Shown one piece after another: positions 1 through 8,040 of a DNA stretch of 64,000 nt (positions within the stretch are counted from its first letter, which is position 1; the number at the start of each line of letters is the position of its first letter). A model generated the notes under the pieces. It ran no database searches and had not been told where the DNA came from. It saw only the letters and a program-made list of their open reading frames with translations. The translations under genes were made by a program, and so were the position numbers. Origin of the DNA: Companilactobacillus formosensis (GTDB lineage Bacteria > Bacillota > Bacilli > Lactobacillales > Lactobacillaceae); contig NZ_BJDU01000003.1 of NCBI RefSeq assembly GCF_005405305.1, forward strand, positions 202,624 to 266,623, in the 5' to 3' direction.

Positions 1-55
1 ATTGATTAATAATTGTCATAATGTTTCACCTAATTTGTTTTTAATATAAAAATAA

Positions 56-85
56 TTGGAACATTTTTACCGTTTTGTATATATT
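56..85 (+). promoter_or_regulatory. possible promoter of the oxidoreductase gene
   Basis: A -35-like TTGGAA at 56-61 is followed after 18 bases by TATATT at 80-85 (or after 16 bases by TATATA at 78-83). The gene starts at 147 and has a good GGAGGT ribosome site at 134-139. The match is partial, in very AT-rich DNA. Confidence 0.35.
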
Positions 86-146
86 ACGTTATTACTTAAT
101 AAGTCGTGGTTCAATGGAGATGATAAAAGATTTGGAGGTATGAAAA

Positions 147-1130
147 ATGAAATTAGCAATTATTGGTTCAGGTAATATCGTACATGACTTTTTGACGATT
201 ACTAAGGATCTAAAAGAAACCCAACTGACAGCCATCATTGGGACAAACAGAAGTATTGATATTTTGAAGCAATTACAAAGCAAATATCATATTGGACAAG
301 TATTTACCGATTTTGATGAGGCTTTAAAGAAGAGCGATTTTGATACTGTCTACGTGGCAGTTCCTAATTTCTTACACTATCAATTTGCTAAAAAAGCTTT
401 GGAAAATGGTAAGAATGTCATTTCTGAGAAACCTTTCACGGTCAAGTATGAAGAATTTGAAGATCTGAAGAAAATTGCTCTAGAAAAACATCTCGTCTTG
501 CTAGAAGCAATTACAACTCAATATTTGCAAAACTTTCTTGATTTAAAAAAGAAGTTGCCTGAATTGGGTGATTTAAAAATTATTGAAAGTAATTATTCAC
601 AATATTCATCTCGATACGATGCCTTTAAAGCCGGAAAAATTTTACCAGCATTTGATCCTAAAAAGGGTGGCGGAGCCTTGATGGATCTTAATATTTATAA
701 TATTCATTTTATCGTTGGTTTGTTGGGTCGTCCTAAGATGATAACGTATTTGCCAAATATCGAGCGAGACATTGATACGTCGGGTATTTTGACTTTGGAC
801 TATGGCTCAATCAAAGCCGTAGCTATTGGCGCAAAAGATTCAGTCATTCCATTTAGAAGTAGCGTTGTTCAAGGTAATCACGGCTCAATTGTAGTCAATG
901 GTCCAACTAATGAGATGAAATCATTTGATATTTATGACAATGATAAAGAATTAGTTGAAAAAATCGATCACAATGTTTATCCACATCGGATGTATCAGGA
1001 ATTTGTTGAATTTGAAAAGATTATTCGAACTCACGATTTATCAGCGGTACAACAACACTTGCAACATAGTGAGGATGTCATGTGGGTCGTGAAAAAAGCC
1101 TTAGAATCAGCCAATTTAAAATTAGACTAA
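147..1130 (+). CDS. Gfo/Idh/MocA-family NAD(P)-dependent oxidoreductase
   Basis: This is a 327-residue protein, the usual length for the family. The N-terminus reads MKLAIIGSGNIVHDF, a Rossmann nucleotide-binding loop (GSGNI). Near residue 95 is the family EKP motif (ISEKPFTV), whose lysine contacts the substrate and the nicotinamide. The remainder matches the alpha/beta substrate domain, including a GGGALMDLNIYNIHF stretch. Members oxidise or reduce sugars, inositols and related diols, but the substrate cannot be told from sequence. The gene stands alone and ends at a clear hairpin terminator shared with the convergent gene. The ATG at 147 follows a GGAGGT ribosome site by seven bases. The family assignment is firm; the substrate is unknown. 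Confidence 0.88.
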   Translation: MKLAIIGSGNIVHDFLTITKDLKETQLTAIIGTNRSIDILKQLQSKYHIGQVFTDFDEALKKSDFDTVYVAVPNFLHYQFAKKALENGKNVISEKPFTVKYEEFEDLKKIALEKHLVLLEAITTQYLQNFLDLKKKLPELGDLKIIESNYSQYSSRYDAFKAGKILPAFDPKKGGGALMDLNIYNIHFIVGLLGRPKMITYLPNIERDIDTSGILTLDYGSIKAVAIGAKDSVIPFRSSVVQGNHGSIVVNGPTNEMKSFDIYDNDKELVEKIDHNVYPHRMYQEFVEFEKIIRTHDLSAVQQHLQHSEDVMWVVKKALESANLKLD

Positions 1131-1163
1131 AAAAATCCGTTATCGTTTGATAGCGGATTTTTA
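1131..1163. terminator. bidirectional intrinsic terminator
   Basis: The arms AAAATCCGTTATC and GATAGCGGATTTT surround a four-base loop. An A-run on one side and a T-run on the other let it serve both the oxidoreductase gene and the convergent minus-strand gene. Confidence 0.85.
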
Positions 1164-1715
1164 GATACTCTTTTTAACCATTCGTTCAATCCCATAATTG
1201 GATAGGGTGTACAAAGAGTCGAATAAGGCTTGTCCTAAAGTAGAATTACGTTTGATTTTACTGTTATTGTTATTTGGAATATTTTTTAATAATGAATCGA
1301 GCTTTTCGATATCGCGGTCAGAATAAAAATGACTGTTTTTGAGATGATGAGTCAGAGCAACTAAAAAGGAATATTTCGGATTGATTTTTTTCAATTGCTT
1401 CAATTGTTCACTTGCGGATTTATCCAGACCATTTGGAAAGATGATTTCCGAATATCGTTCACGCAAATTAGCATAAACATCACCAAAATGTAAAATCCAG
1501 ACGATAAAATCATCAGAATTAACGTATTGTAGACTTAAGTTGACTTCTGAGTAATTATTAACTTTTTCTAGAATTTTATTTTCAATCAGCCAATCCATAA
1601 AACCATAAAAGTATTCTTCAATATCACTATTTCTAACGCTTGCTAAACCACTTAAACCGGTAAAATTTGTAATTTTTTGCTTGATAATTTCATTTTCTAA
1701 TTGTTGAATTGTCAC
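1161..1715 (-). CDS. hypothetical protein, 184 aa
   Basis: I do not recognise this protein. It is soluble-looking and rich in Asn, Lys and Ile, without a signal peptide, a membrane segment or cysteine motifs. A charged, Asn-rich stretch lies near residues 145-155 (IPNNNNSKIKRN). It follows the histidine-phosphatase gene on the same strand with a 19-base gap, so the two are probably cotranscribed. The start is taken as GTG at 1713-1715 (MTIQQLENE), with only a weak GAGATG upstream. The stop is covered by the bidirectional terminator. No function is proposed. Confidence 0.55.
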   Translation of the reverse strand: MTIQQLENEIIKQKITNFTGLSGLASVRNSDIEEYFYGFMDWLIENKILEKVNNYSEVNLSLQYVNSDDFIVWILHFGDVYANLRERYSEIIFPNGLDKSASEQLKQLKKINPKYSFLVALTHHLKNSHFYSDRDIEKLDSLLKNIPNNNNSKIKRNSTLGQALFDSLYTLSNYGIERMVKKSI

Positions 1716-1734
1716 ATTTTTTCATCTCGAAATT

Positions 1735-2352
1735 TTAATTAAAGACTTGATTATAATACTCTAAATAAAACTCTTTATCACTAACACTAGTTATTTTTGT
1801 AACACTAGTGTTTCTTGGTTCTGGTAAGCTCATTAGATCTTGAGGCTTTAGAACATCCAGAGCACTAGCTTTGATGGTGAAACCATGCGTTACACAGATA
1901 ATTTTGTCGTTAGGATATTTATTAGTAGTTTCAATCATGAAATCATGTACACGATTGATCACATCATCAAAAGTTTCACCATCTGGAGCGTATTTAACGT
2001 ACATTGGTAAAACATCGTCCCAATAGTCATTATAAGCGTCTGGATGTCTTTTTCTCAAGTCAGCATTCTTTTGACCGTCCCACTGGCCATACGAAATTTC
2101 TAATAATCGCTTGTCAAAACTGACTGGTAACTGGGCACTTTGGTTCAAAATTTCAGTTGTTTGTTTGGTACGGTTTAAAGGACTAGAAATAATTCTATCT
2201 GCAAAGCTGATATCAAAGTGATCACGCAAAGTCTTAGCTTGTTCTTGACCATTATTATTGAGGTAAGTGATTTCTGAATTAATTGTACCTTGTTTCATTT
2301 TTAAAACATTAGCTTTCGTTTGACCGTGACGAATAAAGTAAAATTGAGTCAT
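1735..2352 (-). CDS. histidine phosphatase family protein (phosphoglycerate-mutase-like)
   Basis: At 205 residues it has the catalytic RHG motif at the N-terminus (FIRHGQTKAN), where His forms the phospho-enzyme intermediate. A downstream CVTHGFT supplies the second histidine, and SSPLNRTKQT and LLEISYGQWDG are typical of the cobC/PhoE/GpmB branch. Such proteins are usually broad small-molecule phosphatases rather than glycolytic mutases; which substrate is used is not visible. The ATG is preceded by AGGAGG (CCTCCT on the plus strand near 2356). It heads a two-gene minus-strand unit and is divergent from the serC leader. Confidence 0.85.
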   Translation of the reverse strand: MTQFYFIRHGQTKANVLKMKQGTINSEITYLNNNGQEQAKTLRDHFDISFADRIISSPLNRTKQTTEILNQSAQLPVSFDKRLLEISYGQWDGQKNADLRKRHPDAYNDYWDDVLPMYVKYAPDGETFDDVINRVHDFMIETTNKYPNDKIICVTHGFTIKASALDVLKPQDLMSLPEPRNTSVTKITSVSDKEFYLEYYNQVFN

Positions 2353-2411
2353 AACTCCTCCTAGATGATTGTCATAGTTTAATTATATTCATAATAATTA
2401 AAGATTACTAG

Positions 2412-2439
2412 TTGACAATTATTAAAAGAATGTTAAAGT
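2412..2439 (+). promoter_or_regulatory. promoter of the serC-serA operon
   Basis: A perfect -35 TTGACA at 2412-2417 and a 16-base spacer lead to TAAAGT at 2434-2439. The bases TGT immediately before it form an extended -10 (TGnTAAAGT). The predicted RNA start near 2446 lies just ahead of the leader-peptide ribosome site GGAGGT (2455-2460). Confidence 0.65.
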
Positions 2440-2468
2440 TTATTTAAGTTAATTGGAGGTTATTTAAT

Positions 2469-2534
2469 ATGAAAAATATCAAAAATACATTAAACCTTAC
2501 AGTCTCCTCCAAGTCTACACGTATATACATGTAG
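2469..2534 (+). CDS. candidate serC leader peptide, 21 aa, with Ser codons
   Basis: A short reading frame with a strong ribosome site (GGAGGT, eight bases before the ATG) encodes MKNIKNTLNLTV, then SSKS, then TRIYM and a TAG stop. Codons 13, 14 and 16 are TCC, TCC and TCT, all serine. It lies just downstream of the promoter and just upstream of a terminator that precedes the serine-synthesis genes. Three of 21 codons is modest enrichment, so the argument rests on position and on the competing stems. Confidence 0.55.
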   Translation: MKNIKNTLNLTVSSKSTRIYM

Positions 2535-2606
2535 GCTTATTAACTAAACCTCATGTATGAAGTCAAATTCATAACTGTGGGGTTAATAAATTTAGTCAAC
2601 TAGTTT

Positions 2607-2640
2607 CCTCACAGAGATTTTATCTGTGGGGATTTTTTTA
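2607..2640 (+). terminator. leader terminator (attenuator) before serC
   Basis: CCTCACAGA (2607-2615) pairs with TCTGTGGGG (2623-2631) through one G-U pair, with a seven-base loop and ATTTTTTTA after it. It lies between the leader peptide and serC, so read-through must be controlled for serC to be made. Confidence 0.8.
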
Positions 2641-2666
2641 TCTAATTTTTTAAAGGAGTGGAATTC

Positions 2667-3752
2667 ATGGTAGTTTATAATTTTTCAGCTGGTCCAGCTG
2701 TTTTGCCAACTGAGGTCGTTAAAAAAGTGAAGGAAGATTTACCATCCTTTGATAATTCGGGAATGAGCGTAATGGAAATATCTCACCGGTCGAATTTGTT
2801 TGATAAAGTCATCAATCAAGCACAACGAGATTTAAAAGAACTATTACAAGTGCCGGATAATTATCACGTACTCTTCTTCCAAGGAGGTTGTACTCTACAG
2901 TTTAGTGCAGCTCCCTTGAATCTAGCAACTGAATACAAAAAGATTGCCCTATTAGATAGTGGTCACTGGGCCGATCGGGCTAGAGATGAAGCTAGTCGTT
3001 TAGGTATAGGAGTAGACGTTTTAGATTCAACGAAGAATCTTCATTACACTCAATTGCCTGTGTTAAAAAACTTACCACAGAATACTTACGATTATTTACA
3101 TATTACGACTAATAATACGATTGAAGGAACGGCCTATAATCTTTTGCCAAAGACTGGGAATACTCCGCTAGTAGCCGACTTGTCATCCAATTTCTTAGCA
3201 CAAAATTACGATTTTTCTAAATTCGATTTGATGATGGTTGGAGCGCAAAAGAATGTTGGAATCGCTGGATTAACTATCGTTGTAGTCAAAGATGATTTAA
3301 TTGGTAAAGCTAAAAATCTTCCCAGCATGATCGATTATGAACTGTTTGCCAAAAAGAACTCGATGTTCAACACGCCACCTGTTTTTGCCATTTATGTGGC
3401 TGGATTAGTTTTGAAATGGGTAAAAGAACAAGGTGGAGTTGAAGAAATGGATCGTCGCAATCGTAAGAAAGCTGATTTATTGTACGATTTCTTAGATGAT
3501 TCTAAATTATTTACGGCACCAGTTATAAAAGAAGACCGTTCCTTAACAAATGTACCTTTTGTAACAGGTAAGCAAGAATTAGATCAAGAATTGATTCAAC
3601 AAGCTAGTGAAATCGGTTTGTTGAATATTAAAGGCCATCGTTCCGTCGGTGGAATGCGGGCTAGTTTGTACAACGCAATGCCTTATAGCGGCGTTGAAAA
3701 GCTAGTCGACTTCTTAAATAAATTTGAAAAAGATTACTGGGGGAAACACTAA
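2667..3752 (+). CDS. serC: phosphoserine aminotransferase
   Basis: This 361-residue PLP enzyme converts 3-phosphohydroxypyruvate and glutamate to 3-phosphoserine, the second step of serine synthesis. The start MVVYNFSAGPAVLP is the family signature. SGMSVMEISHRS and FFQGGCTLQF are conserved, and the PLP-lysine region reads MMVGAQKNVGIAG. ATG 2667 is chosen because AAAGGAG (2652-2658) lies eight bases ahead; an in-frame GTG at 2658 would overlap that ribosome site. It overlaps serA by one base (TAATG), so the two are translationally coupled. Expression is probably set by the leader attenuator upstream. Confidence 0.95.
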   Translation: MVVYNFSAGPAVLPTEVVKKVKEDLPSFDNSGMSVMEISHRSNLFDKVINQAQRDLKELLQVPDNYHVLFFQGGCTLQFSAAPLNLATEYKKIALLDSGHWADRARDEASRLGIGVDVLDSTKNLHYTQLPVLKNLPQNTYDYLHITTNNTIEGTAYNLLPKTGNTPLVADLSSNFLAQNYDFSKFDLMMVGAQKNVGIAGLTIVVVKDDLIGKAKNLPSMIDYELFAKKNSMFNTPPVFAIYVAGLVLKWVKEQGGVEEMDRRNRKKADLLYDFLDDSKLFTAPVIKEDRSLTNVPFVTGKQELDQELIQQASEIGLLNIKGHRSVGGMRASLYNAMPYSGVEKLVDFLNKFEKDYWGKH

Positions 3753-4921
3753 TGTATGATGTAAAAACTTTTAATGCGATTGCCCAAAGCGGCTTAGATA
3801 CTTTTAGAAATGATTTTGAAATTAACAAGACTGATAATCCAGATGCCTATTTGATTAGATCAGTTAACTTGTTGGAAGCTGATTTTCCACAAAGTTTAAA
3901 AACAATTGTCAGAGCTGGTGCTGGTGTTAACAATATTCCGTTAGATCGTGTGACAAAAAAGGGAATTGCAGTCTTTAATACTCCTGGTAGTAATGCCAAT
4001 GCTGTCAAAGAATTGATCGTTGCTTTAATGATTGCTACGAAGAGAAATCTCTTTGCAGCACACCAATATTCAGATGAACATACAGAAGCCGATGTTTCTC
4101 AACGAACTGAAAAAGATAAGACTAAATTCAACGGAACCGAGCTATTTGGTAAAAAGGTTGCTGTAATTGGGTTAGGTCATGTTGGTTCTCTAGTTGCCAA
4201 TGCTGCGTTAGGATTAGGGATGAAGGTAATTGGTTATGATCCTTATTTATCAGCTAATGCCGCCTGGAGAATCAATAATAAAGTTAAACGAGTGGATACG
4301 ATCAAGAAGGCGGTAAAAAATGCAGACTTTGTTACCGTTCACGTACCCAAAAATGAAGAAACAATCGGTTTGATCAGTACCCCAGAAATCAATGAAATGA
4401 AAGACGGAGTGGTTTTGTTTAATTATTCAAGAATAGGCATCGTCAATAACAAAGCTGCTGTTAAGGCTATTCGTAACCAAAAAATCAATCATTACTGTAC
4501 TGACTTTGGCGAACCGGTTATTGCTGAAAATTCGCAAATTACCATTACACCACACATCGGGGGTTCAACTTTAGAAGCCGAATCAAATGGAGCTATTCAA
4601 GGAGCAAATACCGTCATGGATTATTTGCAAAATGGTGATACGACTAATTGCGTCAATTTACCGAACATGCAAGTGGCGTTTGAAACAGCTTTTCGAATTA
4701 CCGTAATTCACCAGAATGTTCCTAACATGGTGGGACAGATCAGTACGCAACTAGCCAATCGTCAAATCAATATTGAAAACATGGCCAATGCAGCTAAAGA
4801 TAAAGTGGCTTATACGATTGTTGATGTTAATGATTTAAACCAAGATGATGCTGAAGATTTGATTCATCACTTGAATGCCATTTCTGAAGTTTATCGTGTT
4901 CGTTTGATCAAACACCAATAA
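3752..4921 (+). CDS. serA: D-3-phosphoglycerate dehydrogenase with C-terminal ACT domain
   Basis: This is the first enzyme of serine synthesis, oxidising 3-phosphoglycerate with NAD. The 389-residue protein has the D-2-hydroxyacid dehydrogenase fold. VRAGAGVNNIP and GIAVFNTPGSNANAVKE belong to the catalytic domain, VAVIGLGHVGSLVANAA is the NAD loop, and ITPHIGGSTLEAE carries the catalytic histidine. Residues from about 315 to the end resemble an ACT regulatory domain (VPNMVGQISTQLANRQINIENM), the usual site of serine feedback. It is the shorter SerA form without the extra intervening domain. It is second in the serC-serA operon. Confidence 0.93.
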   Translation: MYDVKTFNAIAQSGLDTFRNDFEINKTDNPDAYLIRSVNLLEADFPQSLKTIVRAGAGVNNIPLDRVTKKGIAVFNTPGSNANAVKELIVALMIATKRNLFAAHQYSDEHTEADVSQRTEKDKTKFNGTELFGKKVAVIGLGHVGSLVANAALGLGMKVIGYDPYLSANAAWRINNKVKRVDTIKKAVKNADFVTVHVPKNEETIGLISTPEINEMKDGVVLFNYSRIGIVNNKAAVKAIRNQKINHYCTDFGEPVIAENSQITITPHIGGSTLEAESNGAIQGANTVMDYLQNGDTTNCVNLPNMQVAFETAFRITVIHQNVPNMVGQISTQLANRQINIENMANAAKDKVAYTIVDVNDLNQDDAEDLIHHLNAISEVYRVRLIKHQ

Positions 4922-4947
4922 AAAAACCACTCAACTAAATGAGTGGC
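4921..4947 (-). terminator. lexA terminator
   Basis: CCACTCA (4927-4933) and TGAGTGG (4940-4946) form the stem. The run of six A at 4921-4926 becomes the U-tract on the minus strand, so it terminates lexA. There is no T-run for serA on the plus strand. Confidence 0.75.
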
Positions 4948-5571
4948 TTAGAATATTTGTGAACGATATAGTCCAACGACTTTTCCTAAAATCTCAACAT
5001 TGTCTAAGATGATAGGGTCCATTGTATCGTTTTCTGGTTGTAGGCGGTAATGTCCATTTTCTTGATAAAATCTCTTGCAAGTAGCTTCGATATCTTCAGT
5101 CATCGCAATAATAATTTCACCGTTGTTAGCAAAGTTTTGTTCGTGAACGATAACGTGGTCTCCATCGTAAATTCCCGCATTGATCATACTTTCGCCATGA
5201 ATTTCTAGCATGAATAATTCACCAGATTCACGATTCAAATCAGGTGGAAGTGGGAAATAACCATCTGGATTTCTTTCAGCTGTAATTGGTTGGCCAGCCG
5301 CAACAGTACCTAAGATAGGAATTTGTTTTGACTTGATACCAATTGAGCTAAGTCCAATGGTCGTTAACTCGATTGCACGTGGTTTTGTAGGGTCACGTTG
5401 GATGTAGCCTTTCTTTTCAAGACGAGATAGATGACCGTGGACCGTTGATGTTGAAGATAAATCTACAGCTTCGCAGATTTCTCTGACAGTGGGCGGATAT
5501 CCATGTTCATCTAAGTAATCATAAATGCATTGTAAAATTTGTGACTGTTTAGAGCCTTCAGCTTTTGACAT
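4948..5571 (-). CDS. lexA: LexA repressor of the SOS response
   Basis: LexA represses DNA-damage genes and cleaves itself when RecA filaments form. The 207-residue protein has an N-terminal winged helix ([34 protein letters not shown]), a cleavage site in VAAGQPI, the serine nucleophile in HGESM and the lysine in EATCKRF of the S24 peptidase domain. Its promoter region contains two abutting SOS boxes, one across the -35, so it should repress itself. It is divergent from the DUF896 gene, which probably shares the boxes. Confidence 0.96.
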   Translation of the reverse strand: MSKAEGSKQSQILQCIYDYLDEHGYPPTVREICEAVDLSSTSTVHGHLSRLEKKGYIQRDPTKPRAIELTTIGLSSIGIKSKQIPILGTVAAGQPITAERNPDGYFPLPPDLNRESGELFMLEIHGESMINAGIYDGDHVIVHEQNFANNGEIIIAMTEDIEATCKRFYQENGHYRLQPENDTMDPIILDNVEILGKVVGLYRSQIF

Positions 5572-5602
5572 TAGAACACCTCATTGTTAATATCTTAAAT
5601 AG

Positions 5603-5641
5603 ATTGTATCAAAATTTGAATACAAGTTCAAACAAGTGTTC
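5603..5641. promoter_or_regulatory. lexA promoter with two abutting SOS (LexA) boxes
   Basis: On the minus strand, TTGAAC (plus 5626-5631) and TACAAT (plus 5603-5608) are 17 bases apart and form the lexA promoter. Two LexA-box-like sites lie end to end: GAATACAAGTTC at 5618-5629 and AAACAAGTGTTC at 5630-5641. Each differs by one base from the Gram-positive core GAAC-N4-GTTC. The first box overlaps the -35. The arrangement also sits upstream of the divergent DUF896 gene. Confidence 0.7.
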
Positions 5642-5665
5642 GATTGTATTAGGGAGATTTGAGAA

Positions 5666-5908
5666 ATGAACGAACAAGACGAATTACTTAAGAAAATTAA
5701 TGAATTAGCACACAAAGCGAAAGCCGGCACAATTACTAAAGAAGAAGAAGATCAACAAGCGGAACTTAGAAAAGAGTACTTGAAGAATTTCCGTGCTAGT
5801 TTCAAATCACAAATTGAAATGTTACGTGTTTTTGATAAGCAAGGAAACGAAGTCACTCCTGAAAAAGTTAGAGAAATTCAACGCAAAAAGGGATTACGTG
5901 ACGATTAG
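5666..5908 (+). CDS. DUF896 (YnzC-type) small protein
   Basis: This is an 80-residue, charged, helical protein (MNEQDELLKKINELAHKAK, then TITKEEEDQQAELRKEYLKNFR). The pattern matches the UPF0291/DUF896 family, of which B. subtilis YnzC is the known member. YnzC lies in the SOS operon yneA-yneB-ynzC beside lexA. Here only the ynzC-like gene remains between lexA and yneF. Molecular function is unknown in the family. The start follows a GGGAGA ribosome site. The shared SOS boxes suggest induction by DNA damage. Confidence 0.88.
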   Translation: MNEQDELLKKINELAHKAKAGTITKEEEDQQAELRKEYLKNFRASFKSQIEMLRVFDKQGNEVTPEKVREIQRKKGLRDD

Positions 5909-5969
5909 ACTTTCATTTATTGAATTTTTTTTGTAATATTAATAAGTATATGGAAAGGGTGAAACATAA

Positions 5970-6191
5970 ATGGGAACAACAATAGTCGTTGGTATTTTAG
6001 CTTTGTTGGTTGGCCTAGTTGGTGGTTTCTTTGCAGCTAGATGGTATATGAAGAAATATTTCCAAGACAATCCACCAATCAGTGCTGATATGATTAAGCA
6101 AATGATGGCTCAAATGGGACAAAAGCCTTCACAAAAGAAACTTAATCAATTAATGAATACTATGAAGAATTCACAAAAGAACAACAAATAG
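5970..6191 (+). CDS. YneF-family (UPF0154) small membrane protein
   Basis: This is a 73-residue protein with one N-terminal membrane segment (about residues 3-24) followed by WYMKKYFQDNPPI and a basic, Met- and Gln-rich tail (IKQMMAQMGQKPSQKKLNQ). These are the marks of the UPF0154/YneF family. Its role is unknown. Placement after a ynzC-type gene beside lexA is the conserved Firmicute order. A hairpin terminator follows. Confidence 0.88.
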   Translation: MGTTIVVGILALLVGLVGGFFAARWYMKKYFQDNPPISADMIKQMMAQMGQKPSQKKLNQLMNTMKNSQKNNK

Positions 6192-6200
6192 TTAAAGCAA

Positions 6201-6246
6201 AATAAGCGGTATGCATATTTTTATATGTGTATCGCTTATTTTTTTA
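6201..6246 (+). terminator. intrinsic terminator after the yneF-like gene
   Basis: AATAAGCG at 6201 and CGCTTATT ending at 6240 close a longer imperfect stem with a T-rich loop. Seven T residues follow. Confidence 0.8.
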
Positions 6247-6269
6247 TGCAAAAAATTAATCAATCACTA

Positions 6270-6334
6270 AATTACGAACTAAATATATTTGTATAATTAT
6301 AAATGGCAAAATTTAAACGATAAACACGAATAAT
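6270..6334 (+). promoter_or_regulatory. purine operon control region: -10 and PurBox-like sites
   Basis: A perfect -10 TATAAT lies at 6292-6297. AATTACGAACTAA at 6270-6282 matches 11 of 13 positions of the lactic-acid-bacterial PurBox (AWWWCCGAACWWT) and sits where a -35 would be, as expected for PurR sites. A weaker second site with CGAA is at 6327-6330. No guanine-riboswitch core is visible in the roughly 130-base leader. PurR control is inferred from these matches. Confidence 0.45.
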
Positions 6335-6387
6335 AAATGAAAAATAATGCATAAAATACGCTTTTAGCGTTGAAAATGAATGGAAAT

Positions 6388-6415
6388 CTTGATAAACTTT
6401 GGATACCAAAGCAAG
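6388..6415 (+). promoter_or_regulatory. hairpin just ahead of the purE ribosome site
   Basis: CTTTGG (6397-6402) and CCAAAG (6406-6411) form a six-pair stem with a three-base loop, enclosed by CTTG and CAAG. It ends directly before the AAAGGTGG ribosome site. It has no T-run, so it is not a terminator; it may affect translation or RNA stability. Confidence 0.35.
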
Positions 6416-6432
6416 AAAGGTGGAAATTTTTA

Positions 6433-6915
6433 ATGTCTGATGTAGCGATAGTTATGGGCTCCATTTCTGATTTAAAAGTTGTGCAAGCAACGATAGATGT
6501 CTTGCAAGAGCTTGGTGTCAGTTATGAAGCTAAAGTGATTTCAGCGCACCGCACGCCTCAAGAAATGCTCGATTTTGCTAGAGGTGCTAAGGATACTTTC
6601 AAAGTGATCATTGCTGGAGCAGGGGGAGCTGCTCATTTACCTGGCATGATTGCTTCATCAACAATTTTACCGGTGATTGGGGTGCCGGTTCCATCGAGAT
6701 ATCTCAAAGGGATGGACTCATTGCTTTCAATAGTACAAATGCCAGCAGGAGTTCCAGTCGCAACTGTTTCCATTGGTGAAGCTGGAGCAAAGAATGCCGC
6801 AATTTTAGCCACTAAGATTTGTGCACTACAAAATGAAAATTATCAAGAATCATTAAAGAAATATGTTCAAGCGATGCACGACAAATCGCTAGAAAGTGGG
6901 AAAGACCTTGGATAA
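6433..6915 (+). CDS. purE: N5-carboxyaminoimidazole ribonucleotide mutase
   Basis: PurE moves the carboxyl group of N5-CAIR to give CAIR in purine synthesis. The class I protein has [12 protein letters not shown] at the N-terminus, [11 protein letters not shown] in the active site and [14 protein letters not shown]. The start is ATG 6433 behind AAAGGTGG; longer in-frame extension upstream lacks a ribosome site. It gives 160 residues, the normal length. It is first in the ten-gene purine operon and overlaps purK. Confidence 0.95.
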   Translation: MSDVAIVMGSISDLKVVQATIDVLQELGVSYEAKVISAHRTPQEMLDFARGAKDTFKVIIAGAGGAAHLPGMIASSTILPVIGVPVPSRYLKGMDSLLSIVQMPAGVPVATVSIGEAGAKNAAILATKICALQNENYQESLKKYVQAMHDKSLESGKDLG

Positions 6916-8038
6916 GACAATTTTACCGGGCTCAACAATTGGTATTATCGGTGGCGGTCAATTAGGCCAGATGATGTCCTTTTGCGCCAAAGAAATGGGT
7001 TATAAAGTAATTATTTTAGATCCGCAAGAGAATTGTTCAGCCGCACAAGTGTCTGACGACCAAATCGTAGCTGAATATTCAGATGTCGATCAATTAGTCG
7101 AATTAGCCAAGCGATGCGATGTTTTAACTTATGAATTTGAAAATGTCGATGCGGAAGCTATCAATGAAGTTAAGAAGTACACTCAAGTGCCTCAAGGTAC
7201 TAAAGCTTTAAAAGTTACTCAAAATCGAATTTCTGAAAAGGACTTCATCGATGCCAGTGGCTTCTCAACTGTGCCACATGTGGTGATTGAAAATATTTTT
7301 GAATACCACCGTGGTGTAGAGAAATTAGGTGCACCAGTAATTCTGAAGACGATTCGTGGTGGCTATGACGGTAAAGGTCAAATTTTGATCACAGATCCTG
7401 AAAATGTTTGTTTTGCTGATATTGAACATTTATTGATGCAAGGGCCTTGTATGTTAGAAAAGAAAATTGACTTGGAAAAAGAAGTTTCCGTCGTTGTTTC
7501 CGCTAATAGTAAAGGTGAAAAATCAATTTTTCCAATCATCGAAAATGTCCATCGTCACAACATCTTACATTTGAGTACTTGCCCAGCTCAAATCAGTGAA
7601 AAAAGCGCTCAACACATTTATCAAGTTGCTGAAACCTTAGCTGAAAAACTCGAATTGGTTGGCACAATGTGTATTGAATTTTTTATATCCGATAAAGACG
7701 AAGTTTTTGTTAATGAAATTGCACCAAGACCTCATAATTCTGGTCATCTAACAATTGAAGCATGCAATATTTCTCAATTCGATGCTCATATCCGTGGAAT
7801 TTGTAATTTGGCAATGCCAAAAATCGAACTGTTAAAACCAGCCGCTATGGTTAACCTTTTGGGACAGCATTTGGAGCCAGCTAAAAAGGAATTGGTTCAA
7901 CATCCAGAATGGCATTTCCACGACTATGGCAAGGATGCTATTAAAGAAAACCGTAAGATGGGTCATATCACAATTTTGAGTGATGATCTTGAAAAAACTA
8001 AACAAGCTATTGAAAATAATTCAATTTGGGACGTGTAA
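6908..8038 (+). CDS. purK: N5-carboxyaminoimidazole ribonucleotide synthase
   Basis: PurK is an ATP-grasp enzyme that makes N5-CAIR from AIR, bicarbonate and ATP and hands it to PurE. The protein begins [23 protein letters not shown] and contains [13 protein letters not shown] (ATP-grasp lysine) and the metal-binding [17 protein letters not shown] 6908 is preferred because AAGTGGG (6894-6900) lies seven bases before it; GTG 6896 would fall within that site. Length is then 376 residues. It overlaps the end of purE by eight bases. Confidence 0.92.
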   Translation: MDKTILPGSTIGIIGGGQLGQMMSFCAKEMGYKVIILDPQENCSAAQVSDDQIVAEYSDVDQLVELAKRCDVLTYEFENVDAEAINEVKKYTQVPQGTKALKVTQNRISEKDFIDASGFSTVPHVVIENIFEYHRGVEKLGAPVILKTIRGGYDGKGQILITDPENVCFADIEHLLMQGPCMLEKKIDLEKEVSVVVSANSKGEKSIFPIIENVHRHNILHLSTCPAQISEKSAQHIYQVAETLAEKLELVGTMCIEFFISDKDEVFVNEIAPRPHNSGHLTIEACNISQFDAHIRGICNLAMPKIELLKPAAMVNLLGQHLEPAKKELVQHPEWHFHDYGKDAIKENRKMGHITILSDDLEKTKQAIENNSIWDV

Positions 8039-8040
8039 AA

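Larger units (their letters stand above)
2446..2640 (+). promoter_or_regulatory. serC leader: candidate serine-responsive leader-peptide attenuator
   Basis: The untranslated leader holds four competing pairings that I traced by hand. Z:A pairs 2524-2535 with 2549-2559 (one bulge). A:B pairs 2547-2554 with 2577-2584. B:C pairs 2575-2582 with 2607-2614. C:D pairs 2607-2615 with 2623-2631 and is the terminator. Z overlaps the leader-peptide stop codon. A ribosome finishing at the stop would cover Z, allow A:B and hence the terminator. A ribosome stalled at the Ser codons (2505-2516) would leave Z:A, then B:C, and read-through into serC. There is no T-box core. The pairings are seen; the mechanism is inferred. 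Confidence 0.6.

Noticed and set aside
2446..2640. T-box riboswitch before serC
   Set aside because: The conserved T-box antiterminator bulge (AGGGUGGNACCGCG-like) and a specifier loop are absent. The leader frame with Ser codons explains the terminator better.
6247..6432. Guanine/adenine riboswitch in the purE leader
   Set aside because: No conserved three-way-junction core and no terminator precedes purE. PurBox-like sites were found in its place.
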